Shown here in pieces: positions 27,001 to 41,200 of a stretch of DNA of 64,000 nt. The notes below the pieces were generated by a model. The model saw only the letters and a program-made list of their open reading frames with translations, did no database searches and was not told the origin of the DNA. The stretch is from contig WPIO01000060.1 in NCBI GenBank assembly GCA_009760855.2, positions 1,167,501-1,231,500 of the forward strand. Direction: 5' to 3'. Source of the DNA: Cristatella mucedo. Taxonomy: Eukaryota > Bryozoa > Phylactolaemata > Cristatellidae. Numbering within the stretch: the first letter of the stretch is position 1; each line of letters begins with the position of its first letter. Both the position numbers and the translations under genes were made by a program.

Positions 27001-30000
27001 AATGGCAAAAATCTTGCATCCCGCCTTCTTCCTAGCACCCAGCTGCCACGGTACTGCTATCATTGGCTTTCCCTAGCAAAGCTCATGCGTTAGATTTCTG
27101 GCTCATATCGTAGCACAGACTGGCAGGCAGCATCCACTTGACTGATCCAAAGTTTCTCTTTAATGCGACATGTCAGGAAGCTGCTGAGCAGTTATAGGTC
27201 AGCACATTAGCAAGCCATTAAAACGTAACTATGGATAATAATCTATATTTGTACAGTGCCCTAAGAGAACAAAATCTGTCTAGGCAGCTATGTGCTGAAA
27301 AGGAAGCATGTCAATTGGCTAGTGACAACATGCAGAATTTCAGCATTTGTGAGCACTCAACGGGCCATTCATTCACTCTCGGAGAGCAAATGCTGTTATC
27401 AATAGGTCGACTTTTAGCTTCTTTTTTCAATGATGTCAAGTTAGGGGAACTCTTGACGTCAGTCAGGAGTGAGTTTCAGAAATTGAGTGCCTACTAACTG
27501 AAGATAGGGTCTTCAAAGGAGTTTAGGGTTGTTAGAAGTACCGCCCGCCCAGCGTCGAGGTATGCATCAACTATCTTAATATACAGAGCAAAATGAATTA
27601 TGATTAATGAGTTAGAGAAGCCTAGTCTGGATGTCACCAATCCATGGACCACCTTGGCTGCGGTATCCATCTATGCAAGTCAGAGTGTTTGGAGACTTAT
27701 CTAGCTCAAAGTAGACAAACCTGACTGTGGACCTGCAGTGGTCATATAGTGAAAATTGTAGTGAAAAAGACAGCAGAGGATTCAGAAGCTTTGCTTTCCA
27801 AGTCCATTTTAAGGTTCAGCCTTTCCAATTACTTAGTAAAACTAGTTGTGCTTATAATTAGTTTGTTTTATTTAGATTTAATTCGAGAAAGTAAGCTGCC
27901 AACCAAGGTGAATGTCAAGAATTATATGCTGCTAGGGAGTTGAGAGTTCGACATGGTGGACGGCAGGGAAGGGTCAAAGCAAGGGTACAACTGTGTGTCA
28001 TCTGCATAGAACTGAAAATCTGAAATGCGCTTCGGGATTACATCTGTAAGAGGCAAAATATGTGTTGTGAAGACCAGTTGACTAAGCGCAGAACTCTGGG
28101 TAACTCTGTATTTTAGATGGTCCTGTGATGACCGTTGCTGGTTCAAAATTACTCTCTAGTTTCCCACCGAGGTAGGATGTAAGCATTGCAGTTTGGTGCC
28201 AGTGATGCCCAGGCAAGATGGTTGGCTGTCAGGAAGGACTAGGGGATCAATGTTGTCAAATGCAGGTGAGGGATCTAGTAGAACTAACAGAGCGACTCTA
28301 CCTTAATCAGAATTCGTGAGAAGGTCATTGCACACTCATGCTGACTCAATTATGAAGCGATTGGCTCTAAAACCATGCAGGAACTTGCTAGGTGGGAAGT
28401 GGTCATATACGGGCTTAGCTATTCTGTCACTACTCGTTCCATTGTCTGATAGGAATAGCAATAGCCAGACTTTTCAAAAGTGTCTTAAGTTTTTCTGGTC
28501 TAGCATTGCTTCTTAATTAGTGGCCTGGCCATAGTATTTTGAACGATCAAGGGATAAGACCTGAGGATGTGGCTCGTTTACTTGCTTCCAAATATAAAGA
28601 CCCCCATGCTAAGTATTTGAGCTTTGAAATCCAACTTGCTTGACCAGCAAAAACTGAAGTACTCTTTTTGACGAATCCTCCGTGATGCTGATGCAAGGGC
28701 ATATGACCGAGTTTCCTTGATATGCACCCATATAACGTTCACGGGACGTTTTCGACCAGTGGTAAAGGCAAGATGTTTGGCATACATCAGCTGCTGACAT
28801 TTCACATACAATTCAGGGTTTTTGGAATGTGCTGCAGCAGACGAGACAGTGCAGAAGCTTGTCGCCTCTATGCCTGGCTAGATAAAGGTCATACAAAAAT
28901 GACTTGTGGTCGGCTGGTGTCACACTAAATGCTCATTCTATACAAACAGCATATGTGTTTGTTTTTGATATGTTAAGCATTTTTACATACTTTCTTGCAA
29001 CTAAAGTGTGCCTGGCATCATGTAAAACTCTCTTACTACCCGATTACACAACAGCCACTGCAGGTATGGTCATATTGCGATCCTGTGACTGAATGTTGGT
29101 CACCAGGATCATATGCGCTCTGAAAGGGTGTCTAGTAGGCACTGAGCTTCCCTTGAATCTGGGGATGTGGAGTGATGTGTGCCTCTGGCCGTGATACCTA
29201 ATATCTCAAGGAATGAGTCCTATATCTGAAATGCTCTCCAGGTTTACCATTATAGCAGTCTGATTTAAGTCGTTGCTGTGCCTTAAACCAACTAAAATCC
29301 TTGTAGACCAAGTATTAATTTCCTGTACTGACAAAGCCTGGAATTAGCTTCCGAATTACATTGCGGTAGCTCCTGACTTGACGATATTTAAATAACGGCT
29401 TAGAGCCCCTTGTTGCTATCAGCATTTGCTTCGTCCTTGTGAATCATTCTTTATGTGCTTATGGCTGTTAAAAATGTGAATATTATCACGAAAATGGCAG
29501 CTGATTTCTTCCAGTGCACGTAAGTTTGCTTGCTTAGGGTGCTGCATAAATTTGTTACTACTATTATATATCATTTTATATGCCATTGCAAAATTCTGAG
29601 CGTGAGGATTTAGATGTTGGCCTTGTTAGCTGTAACGTTTGTCTGGTTTATGCAGGTAATGAAGGATTTGATGCTGATGATCTGGAGGTTTTCATTTCAT
29701 CAGTTATGTATCCGTAATTATAATATGTACACACTACTCTCACAGACTGACCAGTTATCCATGGAAGCATCTAGCTCATGCAAGTTTAACTGCATAATAA
29801 ATAATATGATGCTAATGAAGCAGTAGCCTAATGGTGCTTTAGTTCAATGACGACTAGTGACCAAAATAACGTGTCCCTTGGATTGGTTTACAAATCTACA
29901 AACTTTGCATAGATGCATGATCCGGACTTGGCCTCTTGGTCTGAGCCCTGTGGCAAGGTTCTTGCACCTCACAACCCAGGTGGTGGGTTCGAATCCTGCA

Positions 30001-32173
30001 TCATGCAGCAGTCAATACCCATATGTAAATTAAAATGCATGGTAGCTATTAAAATTTTATCGTTTGCATTAAAAGTTAGTGGGGAGTTTAACCTCCAACT
30101 GCCGTCACGACATCCCCTGACTTGACGACATTTAAAAAGAAGCTAAAACATATCTATTTATCACAGCATTTAGTGGGTCCATGTGATTCGATCTTTGTGT
30201 ACTTATCGTGCTGACGCTGTGCATGCTGTCACAAACCATATTTGGATGCTGTCCCTGTGCATGTCACTTATAACCGTGTTATGCTTGTCATTGCGCATGC
30301 TACCACGAACCATTTGACCATGCTTCGTTTGCAGCCTATGCAAAGTGCATAGGAAGTGATTAAGTTTTCTGGGGCCCTATAACAATATTATTATTATTAT
30401 GGAGTAAGTAATACAATTAGTCAAATACCACCAATGAAGCAAACTGATAACTAGTCATTGAGTGGCTGGGAATGTTCAAATCATTGGGTCTAGTATTATT
30501 CAATGTTTGAGCTTCTTTTTTACACACAGCATTAGAAATAAAGGGCCGACGTAGTGCTCGATCGATTTGCTTCGGTTCCACAGCAACGTCTTTTGTGTGT
30601 ACTGCTGCTCTACATAACTTAGCTGAGGCGACTTTTAGATATCTTTATGCATCTTGGAGAATCAGACGAATATTCTGAAGCCTCAGGGCTCTGTGATAGG
30701 TCCGTTCCTTTTCACCGTTTATACTCTCCCTCTCGCTGATGTGATTGCCAAGCACAATCTAGGCTTTCACTTCTATGCGGATGACACTCAGTTGTACCTT
30801 TGCTTTGATCCCTCCCAGCTTTCGAGCACCTCAAATTCTCTCAACTCACTTGCTGCATGCATTGATGACATCCGATCATGGATGGCAGCAAATTTTCTAA
30901 AACTAAACGATGATAAAACTAACTTACTAGTTATGGGCAAACCTAGTGTTATTCAGAAATTGGAAAGGCTGACTTTCAAAATTGGCTCTGCCAGCATATC
31001 TCCAGTTGCATCAGCTCGAAATCTAGGTGTCATATTCCAAAGCGACCTCTCGTTAGACGACCACATCAGCTCCACAGTCAAATCAGCCTATTTTCAGCTT
31101 CATAACATTGCTAAAATTAGGGCTTGTTTAGATAAGGATACCACGTCCAAGTTGGTCCATGCATTCGTGACATCTCGTCTCGACTTCTGCAACTCACTGC
31201 TTACTGGCCTACCAGCATGTGCGATCAGGCGATTGCAGCTGGTGCAAAACTCTGCAGCTAGGCTTGTCTGTCGTGAGTGACGCAGTTGCCACATTACTCC
31301 ACTTCTCGCCGACCTGCACTGGTTACCAGTCAAGCAACGGATTGACTTCAAGGTTTTGTCGCTCACTTTTAGGTCTCTTCATTCTATGGCTCCAGCCTAT
31401 CTTTCAGATATACTACCCCATCAGGCAAAGCATCGTACCACTTGCTTTCCGGAATCCAACAGTCTAGAAATACCTCGTACAAACCTTAAATCCTTTGGAG
31501 ACCGTGCATTCAGCTCGTATGCTCCCACAGCCTGGAACTCCCTCCCGACCTGCATCAGAACATCCCCTGACCTGACCACATTTAAAAGAAACTTAAAAAC
31601 ATACCTATTTAGGACAGCGTTTAGTGGGTCCTTGTGATTCGTCCTCGATGTGCTTATGGGTGCTGACACTGTTCATGCTGCCACTAACCACATTTGCATG
31701 CTGACCCAGTGCACGTAACCCCTAACCATGTTATTCATTTTGTTTGTTTTTCAGGCATGATTTGACTTACTATTCTATTGCGTATCACTTTGCAGCAAAT
31801 GTAAAGCGCCTAGAAAGAGATTAAGTTCTCTGAGGGCGCTTTATCAAGTGCAATATTATTATTATTATTATTAAGCCTCAACCTTTTTGCACAGCATTTG
31901 ACGGCTGCATGCAGTAATACTTGTATTACCGTACTGTTTATCACTAGATGAGGATACTGCAGCCAAGCTGGCCATGTGTTTGTGACATCACATCTAAATT
32001 TCTGTAGTATCATTGGCAGGTCTTCATGCCTGTGAAATAAGATGCTTACGACTGGTGCACAACTTTGCAGCCATGTTTTTCCCACTGTCCCATTGTGGCA
32101 TTGCAGCCCTCACATTCGCCTAATCTCGTACTAGGCAGTTTTCTGTGACTATCTACGGTTGGTGTCTTGCACT

Positions 32174-32259
<86 letters not shown>

Positions 32260-35200
32260 ATTAACCAGCCAATGACCCCATGGCTCATTCGTTTTAGGAG
32301 ACGGCACGGGTAGTGCAGCCTCTGCTGCTTGCACAGATGCTTGACTACTTCCGGACGTCATCAAAAGATAGCACTAACAGCAGCAGCAGCAGTGACCCTG
32401 AAGATGCCCACTCTGAGACCATTCGGGCTTACATGTATGCCCTGGGTTTGGCCCTGACCTCTGCTTTTACTGCTATCACTCACCATCCACTATATTTCTA
32501 CAGCCTCGTGGAGGGCATGAGAATGAAGGTTGCATCGTGTGCAATCATCTATCGAAAGGTAAATGCAAAATCTAGCCCACAATCGTCAGAGTGTGTGCAC
32601 TGCTTACTGGATCTATGCCATTCACAAGTGCATGCATGGTTTTCTTTCAGACTTTAAAAGCTGGGGGATTAGGCTCCAAACTGTGAAGTGCACTTGCAGG
32701 GGGGCTGGTTAGTGGCCAGAGTTTTGCTGCACTTGCATAATTTCGTGTGTTGTTCCACACGGACGAGTGTCAAGGTGTGTGAGTGCGCTTATGGGCGCAC
32801 ATGCTAAGGCTCTTCTTCGGTCTCAGGTTATGAAGTCCTATGCCCTTCACCACCCAGATCGTAGGTTCGAGTCGCACAGGGGACGAGTCTCTATAGCGGA
32901 ACCGTAGTCTGTGACCTTCTTTAAAAGGTTTTCCGAGGTTTCTGCATTCGATGTGGCTACCTTAACAAGGTCTAGTAAAAAGAGCTCGTCTCCTGAAGAC
33001 TATACCATCATCTGTGTGGTCTTTGCTGGCAGACCAACTTAGCTCTGCCATAACCGAGATTTGTAATGCTTCTTTGGAAAAAGGGGCCATACCCAAGTCC
33101 TTCAAATCGGCAACCGTTAGACCGATACTTAAAGCCTGGATTAGATGCAGAGGTCCTTGCAAACTATCGCCCAGTTTCCATTCTTCCCTTTTTTGGTCAA
33201 AGATTCTTAAAAAAATTGTCGCTAAGCAGCTGGTTGCAGACATTGAAAAGAATAAAATGTCAGAAACATTTCAATCGGGATTCAAGAGGCAGCATTCCAC
33301 TGAAACTGCTCTCCTCCGTGTTACATGTTAACGATGACATTCTCTGAGGCAATGATGAAGGCAATGTCGCTGCCCTTGCTCTGCTATATCTATCAGCTGC
33401 CTTCGATACCATTGATCATGTTGTCCTACGTGAACGATTGAGAACAACGATCGGCCTTGCAGACGAGGCACTGGCGTGATTTAAATCGTACTTGTCCGAT
33501 CTTGTTCAATCCGTGTCGTTTGGGGTTCAGGTCTCACCCACAAGACGGGTCACCTGTGGAGTCTCTAAAGGGTCCATTTTTGGTCGCTTGCTGCTCTCTA
33601 TTTATACTCAACCTCTGGGAAAAGTGATTAAGTCCCATGGAATAAGATATCACTTTTATGCTGACGTTACTCAGCTGTATTTGTCATTTAAAACGTTGGA
33701 ATCTGCTCCAGCAAATGATAAACTGGATGCTTGCCTTACCGACATTTGATCCTGGATGTCGGAAAATTTCTTGTAACTAAATGACAATAAAACTGAACTG
33801 CTGCTCATAGGACACCCTAAGCCTGTGGCTGGATTAGAAGGCTTTGCTCTTCTAATAGGTGATGCTGTTGTGCGACCATCACCACGTGGCCGAAATTTAG
33901 GTGTCGATTTCGACAGCTGCCTAAATTTTAAAAGCTTCCTTCAGAAGACTGCTTCTACAGCTAGCCATCATGTCTGATCCATATCTAAGAAACGGAGCTG
34001 TCTTCCAGGGTGGCTTGCAAATTTTGTTTAGTTCTGTCTCGGCTTGATTATTGTAATTCCCTTTTGGCTGGGCTACCACAAAAGCAACTAGGCCACTGCT
34101 GCTGGCTATGAATATGGCTGCAAGGCTGGTTTCGTGTTTCAGAGGTTTGACCACGTGTCTCCTTTGCTAAAAGAGCTAGGATGGCTGCCGGATGGTCAAT
34201 GGATACAGAGAAAAGTTCTTACACTGACCTACAAGGCCCGCCACGGCTTGGCTCCTCGATACCTAGCTGAACTGCTGTATCGTTTCAGCCTCCTCGTGCC
34301 CCCAGGTCTTGTATGGACAATACATTAGTTGTTCCATTCCTCCGCTTAAAGACCGTTGGCGACACAAGCTTTTGCTTTGCAGGTCTTAAACTTCAGAACT
34401 CGCTTCCACAATTCTTACGCAACGACAACTACTCTCCTGCTGCCGACTACGGCTCATCCTTTCCAGTGGTCCTGAGCTGCTAAGTCCATGCCACTCACTA
34501 CCTTAACTGCTCTCCTGACTTTGCTATGCTTTCCACTTTCTCTTTTGTTGCGTCATATGAAGTCTACTGGCTACCTAATGCGTACCGAAAGCTGCTTAGG
34601 CTGTGAGTGCGCTATACGGTTAAGGTGCTCGCCCCGACCAAGGTCTGACTGAGGTCGTAGGCTCGAGCCCCGAGGCATATGTGAAGCGCCTGAATAGAGA
34701 TTAAGTTCTCTTGGGGTGCTATATAAATAAATTATATATATATATATGTATATATATATATACAATTCTGCTGTGTAGCAACCAGTCTTTGTGACTTTGT
34801 GGAGTTACAGACAGCGATACATTACATTACACTATGACCTTAAAACATTACATTAACATTAAACACGAAATTATAAACATTATATTATAAACATTTTATA
34901 AATTATACAGTTGTAAACAATTATAAACATTACATTATTATGTGGAAGCAGGGGTGACTGCTACAGCTACTCTGCCGCTAAATAAATGAGACTGTTGATT
35001 AAACTAATCTTTACCCTTTTTAGTTTTTGCAATATCAATGAGGCTCTTCAATTTAACTACTCTTCATGTTTTTTTTAGCCAATTGGTGTTCTGTTCTTAA
35101 CTTCATGAATTGGCACCTAGGTTTTATGTGGTGGGCACTGCTTCGGGGCTTGCCAGTGCTATGAACACTAGGCGATTTGCTGCTAGCTGGTTGCTTTGAT

Positions 35201-38200
35201 TCTGCTTTTTGTTGCACGTGTTTCACGTCCGCTGTTGGTATCTTTATGTTGCAGACACTTAGGCTCAGCCACAGGTCACTTGCAACGACCACAACGGGCC
35301 ACATTGTCAATCTCATGTCCACTGATGTAGCACGATTGGAATATGTGAGTTGACACTTGAAGCTACCATCGTTGCCCAGAGTCGTTAAAAAGAACAGGGG
35401 GTGTGGGTTTGGGTGGGGCATAGCATTACAAAGCACAGGAACGTTGGCTGATGCCATGTCCTGATTATCTGAAAAAGATGACAGTATGGATGTAATTCCC
35501 CTAGATGGAGCCGCCCCATAGCTGCGTTCAAATGAGATTTCTAATCCCCTTTAAGGCGAACACCGTAACATGGCGATTCGATCCCAAAATTAAAGCAAAG
35601 CAACATCATTAATTTCTTGTAGAATAGCAGCCAGGAGAAGCTATTAACACATTCTTCCTTTTGATATTATCCTCTAGCTTTTATGCTCCACAATTAAGTC
35701 CGCCTACTTTCAGCTACTTAACATTGCTAAAATTTGGGCTTGTTTAGATAATGATACCACGTCTAAGTTGGTCCATGCAATTGTGACATCCCGTCTTGGC
35801 TTCTGTAAGTCACTGCTTGCTGGCCTACCGGCATGTGCAATCAGGCGATTACAGATGGTGCACACCTCTGCAGCTAGGCTTTTCTGTCGTGAGCATCACT
35901 GTTGCCACATCACACCACTTCTCGCCGACCTGCACTGGCTACCAGTCAAGCAACGGATCGACTTTAAAGTTTTATTGCTCACTTTTAGCTCACTTCATTA
36001 TTTGGCTCCAGCCTATCTCTCAGATCTACTCCCCCACCAGGCCAAGCATCGTACCATGCACTTTTCGGAATCCAACAGTCTACCAATACCTCTACAAACC
36101 TCAAATCCTTTGGAGACCGTGCATTTTGTTCGTATGCTCACAAAGCCTTGAACTCACTCTTGACTGGCGTCAGGACATACCATGACTTTACCACGTTTAA
36201 AAAGAACTTAAAAATACCTATTTAGGACGACATTTAGTGGGTCCGTGTGACTTGTCCTTCATGAGTGTATGTGTTTTGACACTGTGCATGCTGCCAGTAA
36301 CTACATTTGAATGCTGAGCAAAAGGGCAAGCACCTCGTGCAATGCAAAATTCACGAAGTCATGATACCCAAGTCGCCCGAACTGATCCTCCGCAAGCTGG
36401 GCTAGAGAAAATTTGCCACTGTCTTACTTACCCATCCAAAATAGAAGAGCAGACCCGAGAGTAGAGAGCAAGAGACCGCCGCTTAGACAGTCTTGAGGAT
36501 GCCAATGTAATAGAGGCTAGGATTACAATGTAGTTTGTGTGTTAATACCTACTCTATGAGCCAAGCCCCAGCAAAAGTGCTGGGGATGCACGAGACTTGG
36601 GTCTGCGTTACACTTTGTGGAAAGGGACAGGAGTATGCCCAAACCAGTTGGATGATCAAACTAATCCGAAGTGAGTGTGTAACAAAACAGTAGTTACTAT
36701 AGACTGCTGATAAAAAACAGAAGGACAAGTGTGACACACTCATTCAGTGAACTCACCGTGCTGGCCGATTTGTAGCTAGTCCTAAACGTTCTTGGGAGGG
36801 CAGAGAGGTCATGAAGCCTGACTAGGTTATTGATTCTAGCAACACAATTTCAGAGGTTGATCGGTGCAATCAGCTGACATTGTTCTGAGCTTCTGTGAAA
36901 GACTTCGAGACTATGCAAGAGAATGATGTTGCATTTGCATCTTATGCAGTGGCCAATGCTTTCAATCAGCATAGAAAGAAGGGAGTGGTCTGAAGTCCCG
37001 TTAGTCTAGTTAAGGCTGTATGTAATCGAAATAGTAGTCCATCACGATTACTTAAAGATTACTTGAAGCAGCCGAGATGGTGCTCGAACCAGCTTGATGC
37101 AGCCATTTGCTGTGATGTGATCATTTGCATTGACTGTCTGTTCCAGGGAAGCTACCCCAAATTCAGAATGCTTTGGCTGTGCTGGTGTAGAGGGAGGCTT
37201 TGTAAAGAGATTGCGCATGCTTGGCCATCGATTCTAGCTTTAGAGTTGTCCCATGTTTTGTGCAATTTTACCTGGATCTCCAAGCATTGGGTAACTATAG
37301 TCAAGGAAAAGCCCTGCAAATGAAGGTAGGAGAACCTCTGAGCACTAACATCGAGTATGCTTAGAATAGAAATTAAAAATACACTGCTGCTTCATGCTGA
37401 AAAACCTAAGCACACATCTTTCACTGTCTTGCATGCTTCACCGAGCAAGCCAGGGCCAAGCCAGCTGGAGGGGGTATTGAGATCTGCTACTGTCAGCTGT
37501 TCAAGCTTGTTGCAACCCTGCCATTTAACTTCTGCCCTGGCAGCTAGCACCTGGCTATCAATCATGCTCCTTATCACTAAAACATCTGCTGGCAGCTGGG
37601 CTCGGCTAGAAGTAATCTGAGTTGACCAGAGTGGTCAGCAAATGGGAAGCCGGGTTCATCCTTGCTGATGACTTCTTAAAGCTGGCTGTGCAGCCGACCT
37701 TTCGGGTTTATTTATTCGTTTTATTTGTTCGTGTTGTGAGACTGCTGTGGCTATTTAGGCTGTTGAGGCCACTAATAATAATAATACAGATTTTGGGCAT
37801 TGAAGTTGGAGCAGAAGCAGGTGTACGACTGTGATTCGTTCCTTTTCTGTCTTTCTCATGGCCTTACTGGTGCATCAGATGTCGTAATAACATGCTGTTA
37901 TTTATTGTCGTCAGCTTTTAATCGTGAGCTTGCTGGGTGTCTATTGCATTAATTCGAGCAATCCGGCTGATTTCATTAGCTCACAGCACCTCCCTCACCT
38001 GCTAATAATAATAGTAATAGTAATAGTAATAATAATAACACACTTAATAAACTGCCCTTGCAGAACTCAATCTCTTTCTAGATGCTTTACATTTGCCACA
38101 AAGGAAACGCGATCCAATAGTGAGTGGTATCATGCTTGATAAACAACATAAATAGCTTGGTTAGGAGTGACATGCACAGGGTCAGCATGCATAAGCACAC

Positions 38201-41200
38201 AAAGGACAAATCACAGGGATCCACTAAAAGCTGTGCTAAATATGTGCGTTTTTAATTTCATTTTAAATGTGGTCAAGTCAGGGAATATCGTGACGAAAGT
38301 CGGGAGTAGAGGCAGAGCCGCGTGATTAGCAACATTAGACTGTGGTCTATGATATGGCAGCTTGCTGGGTCAACTAGCTTATAACTTTTCGCGAGGACCG
38401 TATGAGCAGTCCATCGTCAATCAATGGGCTCTGCAAGCAGCAAAGTCCACAAAAGCCTGTTCGCTGCCCCCTCTTTTGCTCCCATATATGGCGTTGCGGT
38501 GTGGATTATCGTTTTCGCTTTTGGCCATGTGCACCAAGAAGGTAAGGATCACACTGAAAGGTTCGGAAAAGCCGCGGAAAGAGTTTTAAAACGTAAATGT
38601 CATTTGCTTCGTCTAAATTGTACCGTCAGCCAACTAACCAGTTGATCATGCTTCTTTTACAGCATCCGTTAAGTGCCTATTAAGAGATTAAGTTTTCTCA
38701 GGGCTCTTGACAAATGTATTATTATTATTATTAGCTGTCAGCAGGGGTAGCAGTGAGCTGACTTCTGCCTAGCCTTGACCATGGCTGCTGAGTGTGGGTC
38801 GGAGTGGCCTAAGTTGCCCCTGGGGCAGCAGTGGTTGGGGGGGAGACCTTGGCCTGCAGCAGGGCAAGCAGACTCGACTGACCTCCTACACCAGCCCAGC
38901 ACGTTAGAGGTCAAGCCCAAGATTTTCGGATGTTGCATGATCTTCCTCTCTTGGTTGCAACCACACCCTGCATGGAGTGAGAAGGTCGTCACGAAAAAAG
39001 ACGTCAACGGCATCTGTCACTGGATGCAGGTGCATTCATTGGAGGCAGATTTCCGTGAGATAATTCACTGCAGAGCTTACTGGCTTAATGAAAAATCATT
39101 CGCATAAACTCGACTGAGACTTTGATAATGCACTTGATAAAGCGCCCTCAGAGACCTCAATCTCTTTCTAGGCGCTTTACATTTGCTGCAAAGGGAAAAG
39201 CGATTAAATGGTGAGTAATATCATGCTTGATAAACAACATGAATAACGTGGTTAGGAGTGACATGCACAGGGTCAGCATTCAAATGTAGTTACTGGCAGC
39301 ATGCACAGTGTCAAAACACATAAGCTCATGAAAGACGAATCACACGGACCCATTTAATGCCGTCCTAAATAGGTGTGTTTTTAAGTTCTTTTTAAATGCT
39401 GTAAAGTCATGGTATGTCCTGACGAGAGTCGGGAGTGAGTTCAAGGCTTTGTGAGCATACGAACAAAATGCACGGTCTCCAAAGGATTTGAGGTTTGTAG
39501 AGGTATTGGTAGACTGTTGGATTCCGAAAAGTGCGTGGTACTATGCTTGACCTGGTGGGGGAGTAGATCTGAGAGATAGGCTGGAGCCAAATAATGAAGT
39601 GACCTACAAGTAAGTGACAAAACCTTGAAGTCGATCCGTTGCTTGACAGGGGGCCAGTGCAGGTAGGCGAGAAGTGGTTTGATGTGGCAACTGTGATGCT
39701 CACGACAGAAAAGCCTAGCTGCAGAGTTTTGCACCAGCTGTAATCGCCTGATTGCACACGCCGGTAGGCCAGCAAGCAGTGAGTTACAGAAGTCAAAATG
39801 TGTTGTCACAAATGCATGGACCAACTCAGACGTGGTATCCTTATCTAAACAAGTCCGAATTTTAGCAATTTTATGTAGCTGAAAGTAGGCAGGCTTGACT
39901 GTGGAGCTGATGTGGTCGTCTAACGAGAGGTCACTTTGGAGCAAGACACGTAGATTTCGAGCTGATTCAACAGGAGTTTGCGAATGTATCACAAACAGAC
40001 CCTGTCATTGGCCAAGTGTCAGGCCATAAGCAGCTGGATGCTTTCGGATAGTGCTCTCAGCTAAAGCCGAGTAGAGTAGCATGCCTGATTTCCAATAGTC
40101 AGTTTACGTGTGAAATATTGCACACTTTCACGGCGTGTTCAGAGAAAGTGTGACATGTACTGAGGTTTGGACTAGGGCTTGTCAGGCACTGTTATATGTA
40201 ATGTAATGTATCTCCGTCTGTAACTCCACAAAGTCATAAAGACCATGTGGGTGTTATGCAGGAGAGTATTGTGTAGTGCACTCACAGCCTAAGCAGCTTT
40301 CGGTATGCATTCGGTAGCCAACTGACTTCGTCTCACGAAACAAAGAGAAAGTGAGACGCATAGCAGAGTCAGGAGAGCAGTTGAGGTAGTGAGTAGCAAA
40401 GAAATAGCAGCTCAGGACCGCTGAAAAGGATGTGCCATAGTCGGCAGTAGGAGAGTAGCTGTCGTTGTGACGGCTATCGTCTCTACGGCATTTTTTCTGG
40501 TTTCGTATTACCCTACTTGTACTCGTTAAGTCCTGCTATGCAAGTGCAGCACAACTTTCAGCATTGCCATGGCAGCAACAGATTGCAGAGCAATGTGCCG
40601 ACAGAGTAGCAAGGCTTCGGACGCGGTTGTTTTTGTCGTATTTTGCAGTGCCTTATATTCATACACTACCTGTGGCTTGCTCCCCTGCAAGCTGCTGTGG
40701 TGCTGGCCATCCTGTGGACGCACATTGGTCCAGCCAGCCTGTCAGGTTATGCACTCGTCCTCTTGCTGACGCCGGTGCAAGGTCTGCTTGGAAAGGTGTA
40801 CGCCAAGCTGAGGTGAGTGTGGCACTTTACCCGACCGGGGACGTTGCTCTGACTTGCGCAGTCACGCTGACCGCCCGGCTTTTGCTTTGCAGCCAGACCA
40901 TTTTGTGCAGCATTCATGCCGACAGTCACTTCTAGATTTGATGTCTTGACTGGCAGTCTACGTTAGCCAGGTTAATTACTATGCAAACAAAGTTGCAGCT
41001 ATTTTAGGTGCCCTTAAATACTTAGCCAAAATTAATAGATTTTCTATGGCAACTCCCTCAGTGATAGTTAAGCCATTATGAGCAATCATCAGCTTGCACT
41101 GTCAATGCACACACTGTTTACTGGGAAATTTGGATCAATTCATCAAGAGACAGTTGATTGCACGGCCAGTCATCGTAGTAGCTTTCATATCAAAAAGGAG

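Larger units (their letters stand above)
26644..32297 (+). other. Intron 3 of the ABC transporter
   Basis: A mosaic of LINE remnants (listed separately), one SINE and a CT repeat. 26935-27220 and 28560-29320 hold nothing I recognise. Confidence 0.7.
32559..35254 (+). other. Intron 4 of the ABC transporter
   Basis: Mostly a family 2 LINE with a SINE inserted into its tail. 32660-32800 and 34800-35254 hold only AT-rich or unrecognised sequence. Confidence 0.7.
35345..40648 (+). other. Intron 5 of the ABC transporter
   Basis: Contains four family 1 fragments and one family 2 tail. 36330-37985, 38740-39115 and 40465-40640 hold nothing I recognise; open frames there show no protein-like features. 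Confidence 0.7.

Noticed and set aside
32046-32364. Arg/Glu-repeat frames on the minus strand
   Set aside because: They read through the (CT)n tract before exon 4.
38775-39107. 110-residue open frame in intron 5
   Set aside because: No motif, no splice signals, and an equally long frame on the other strand.
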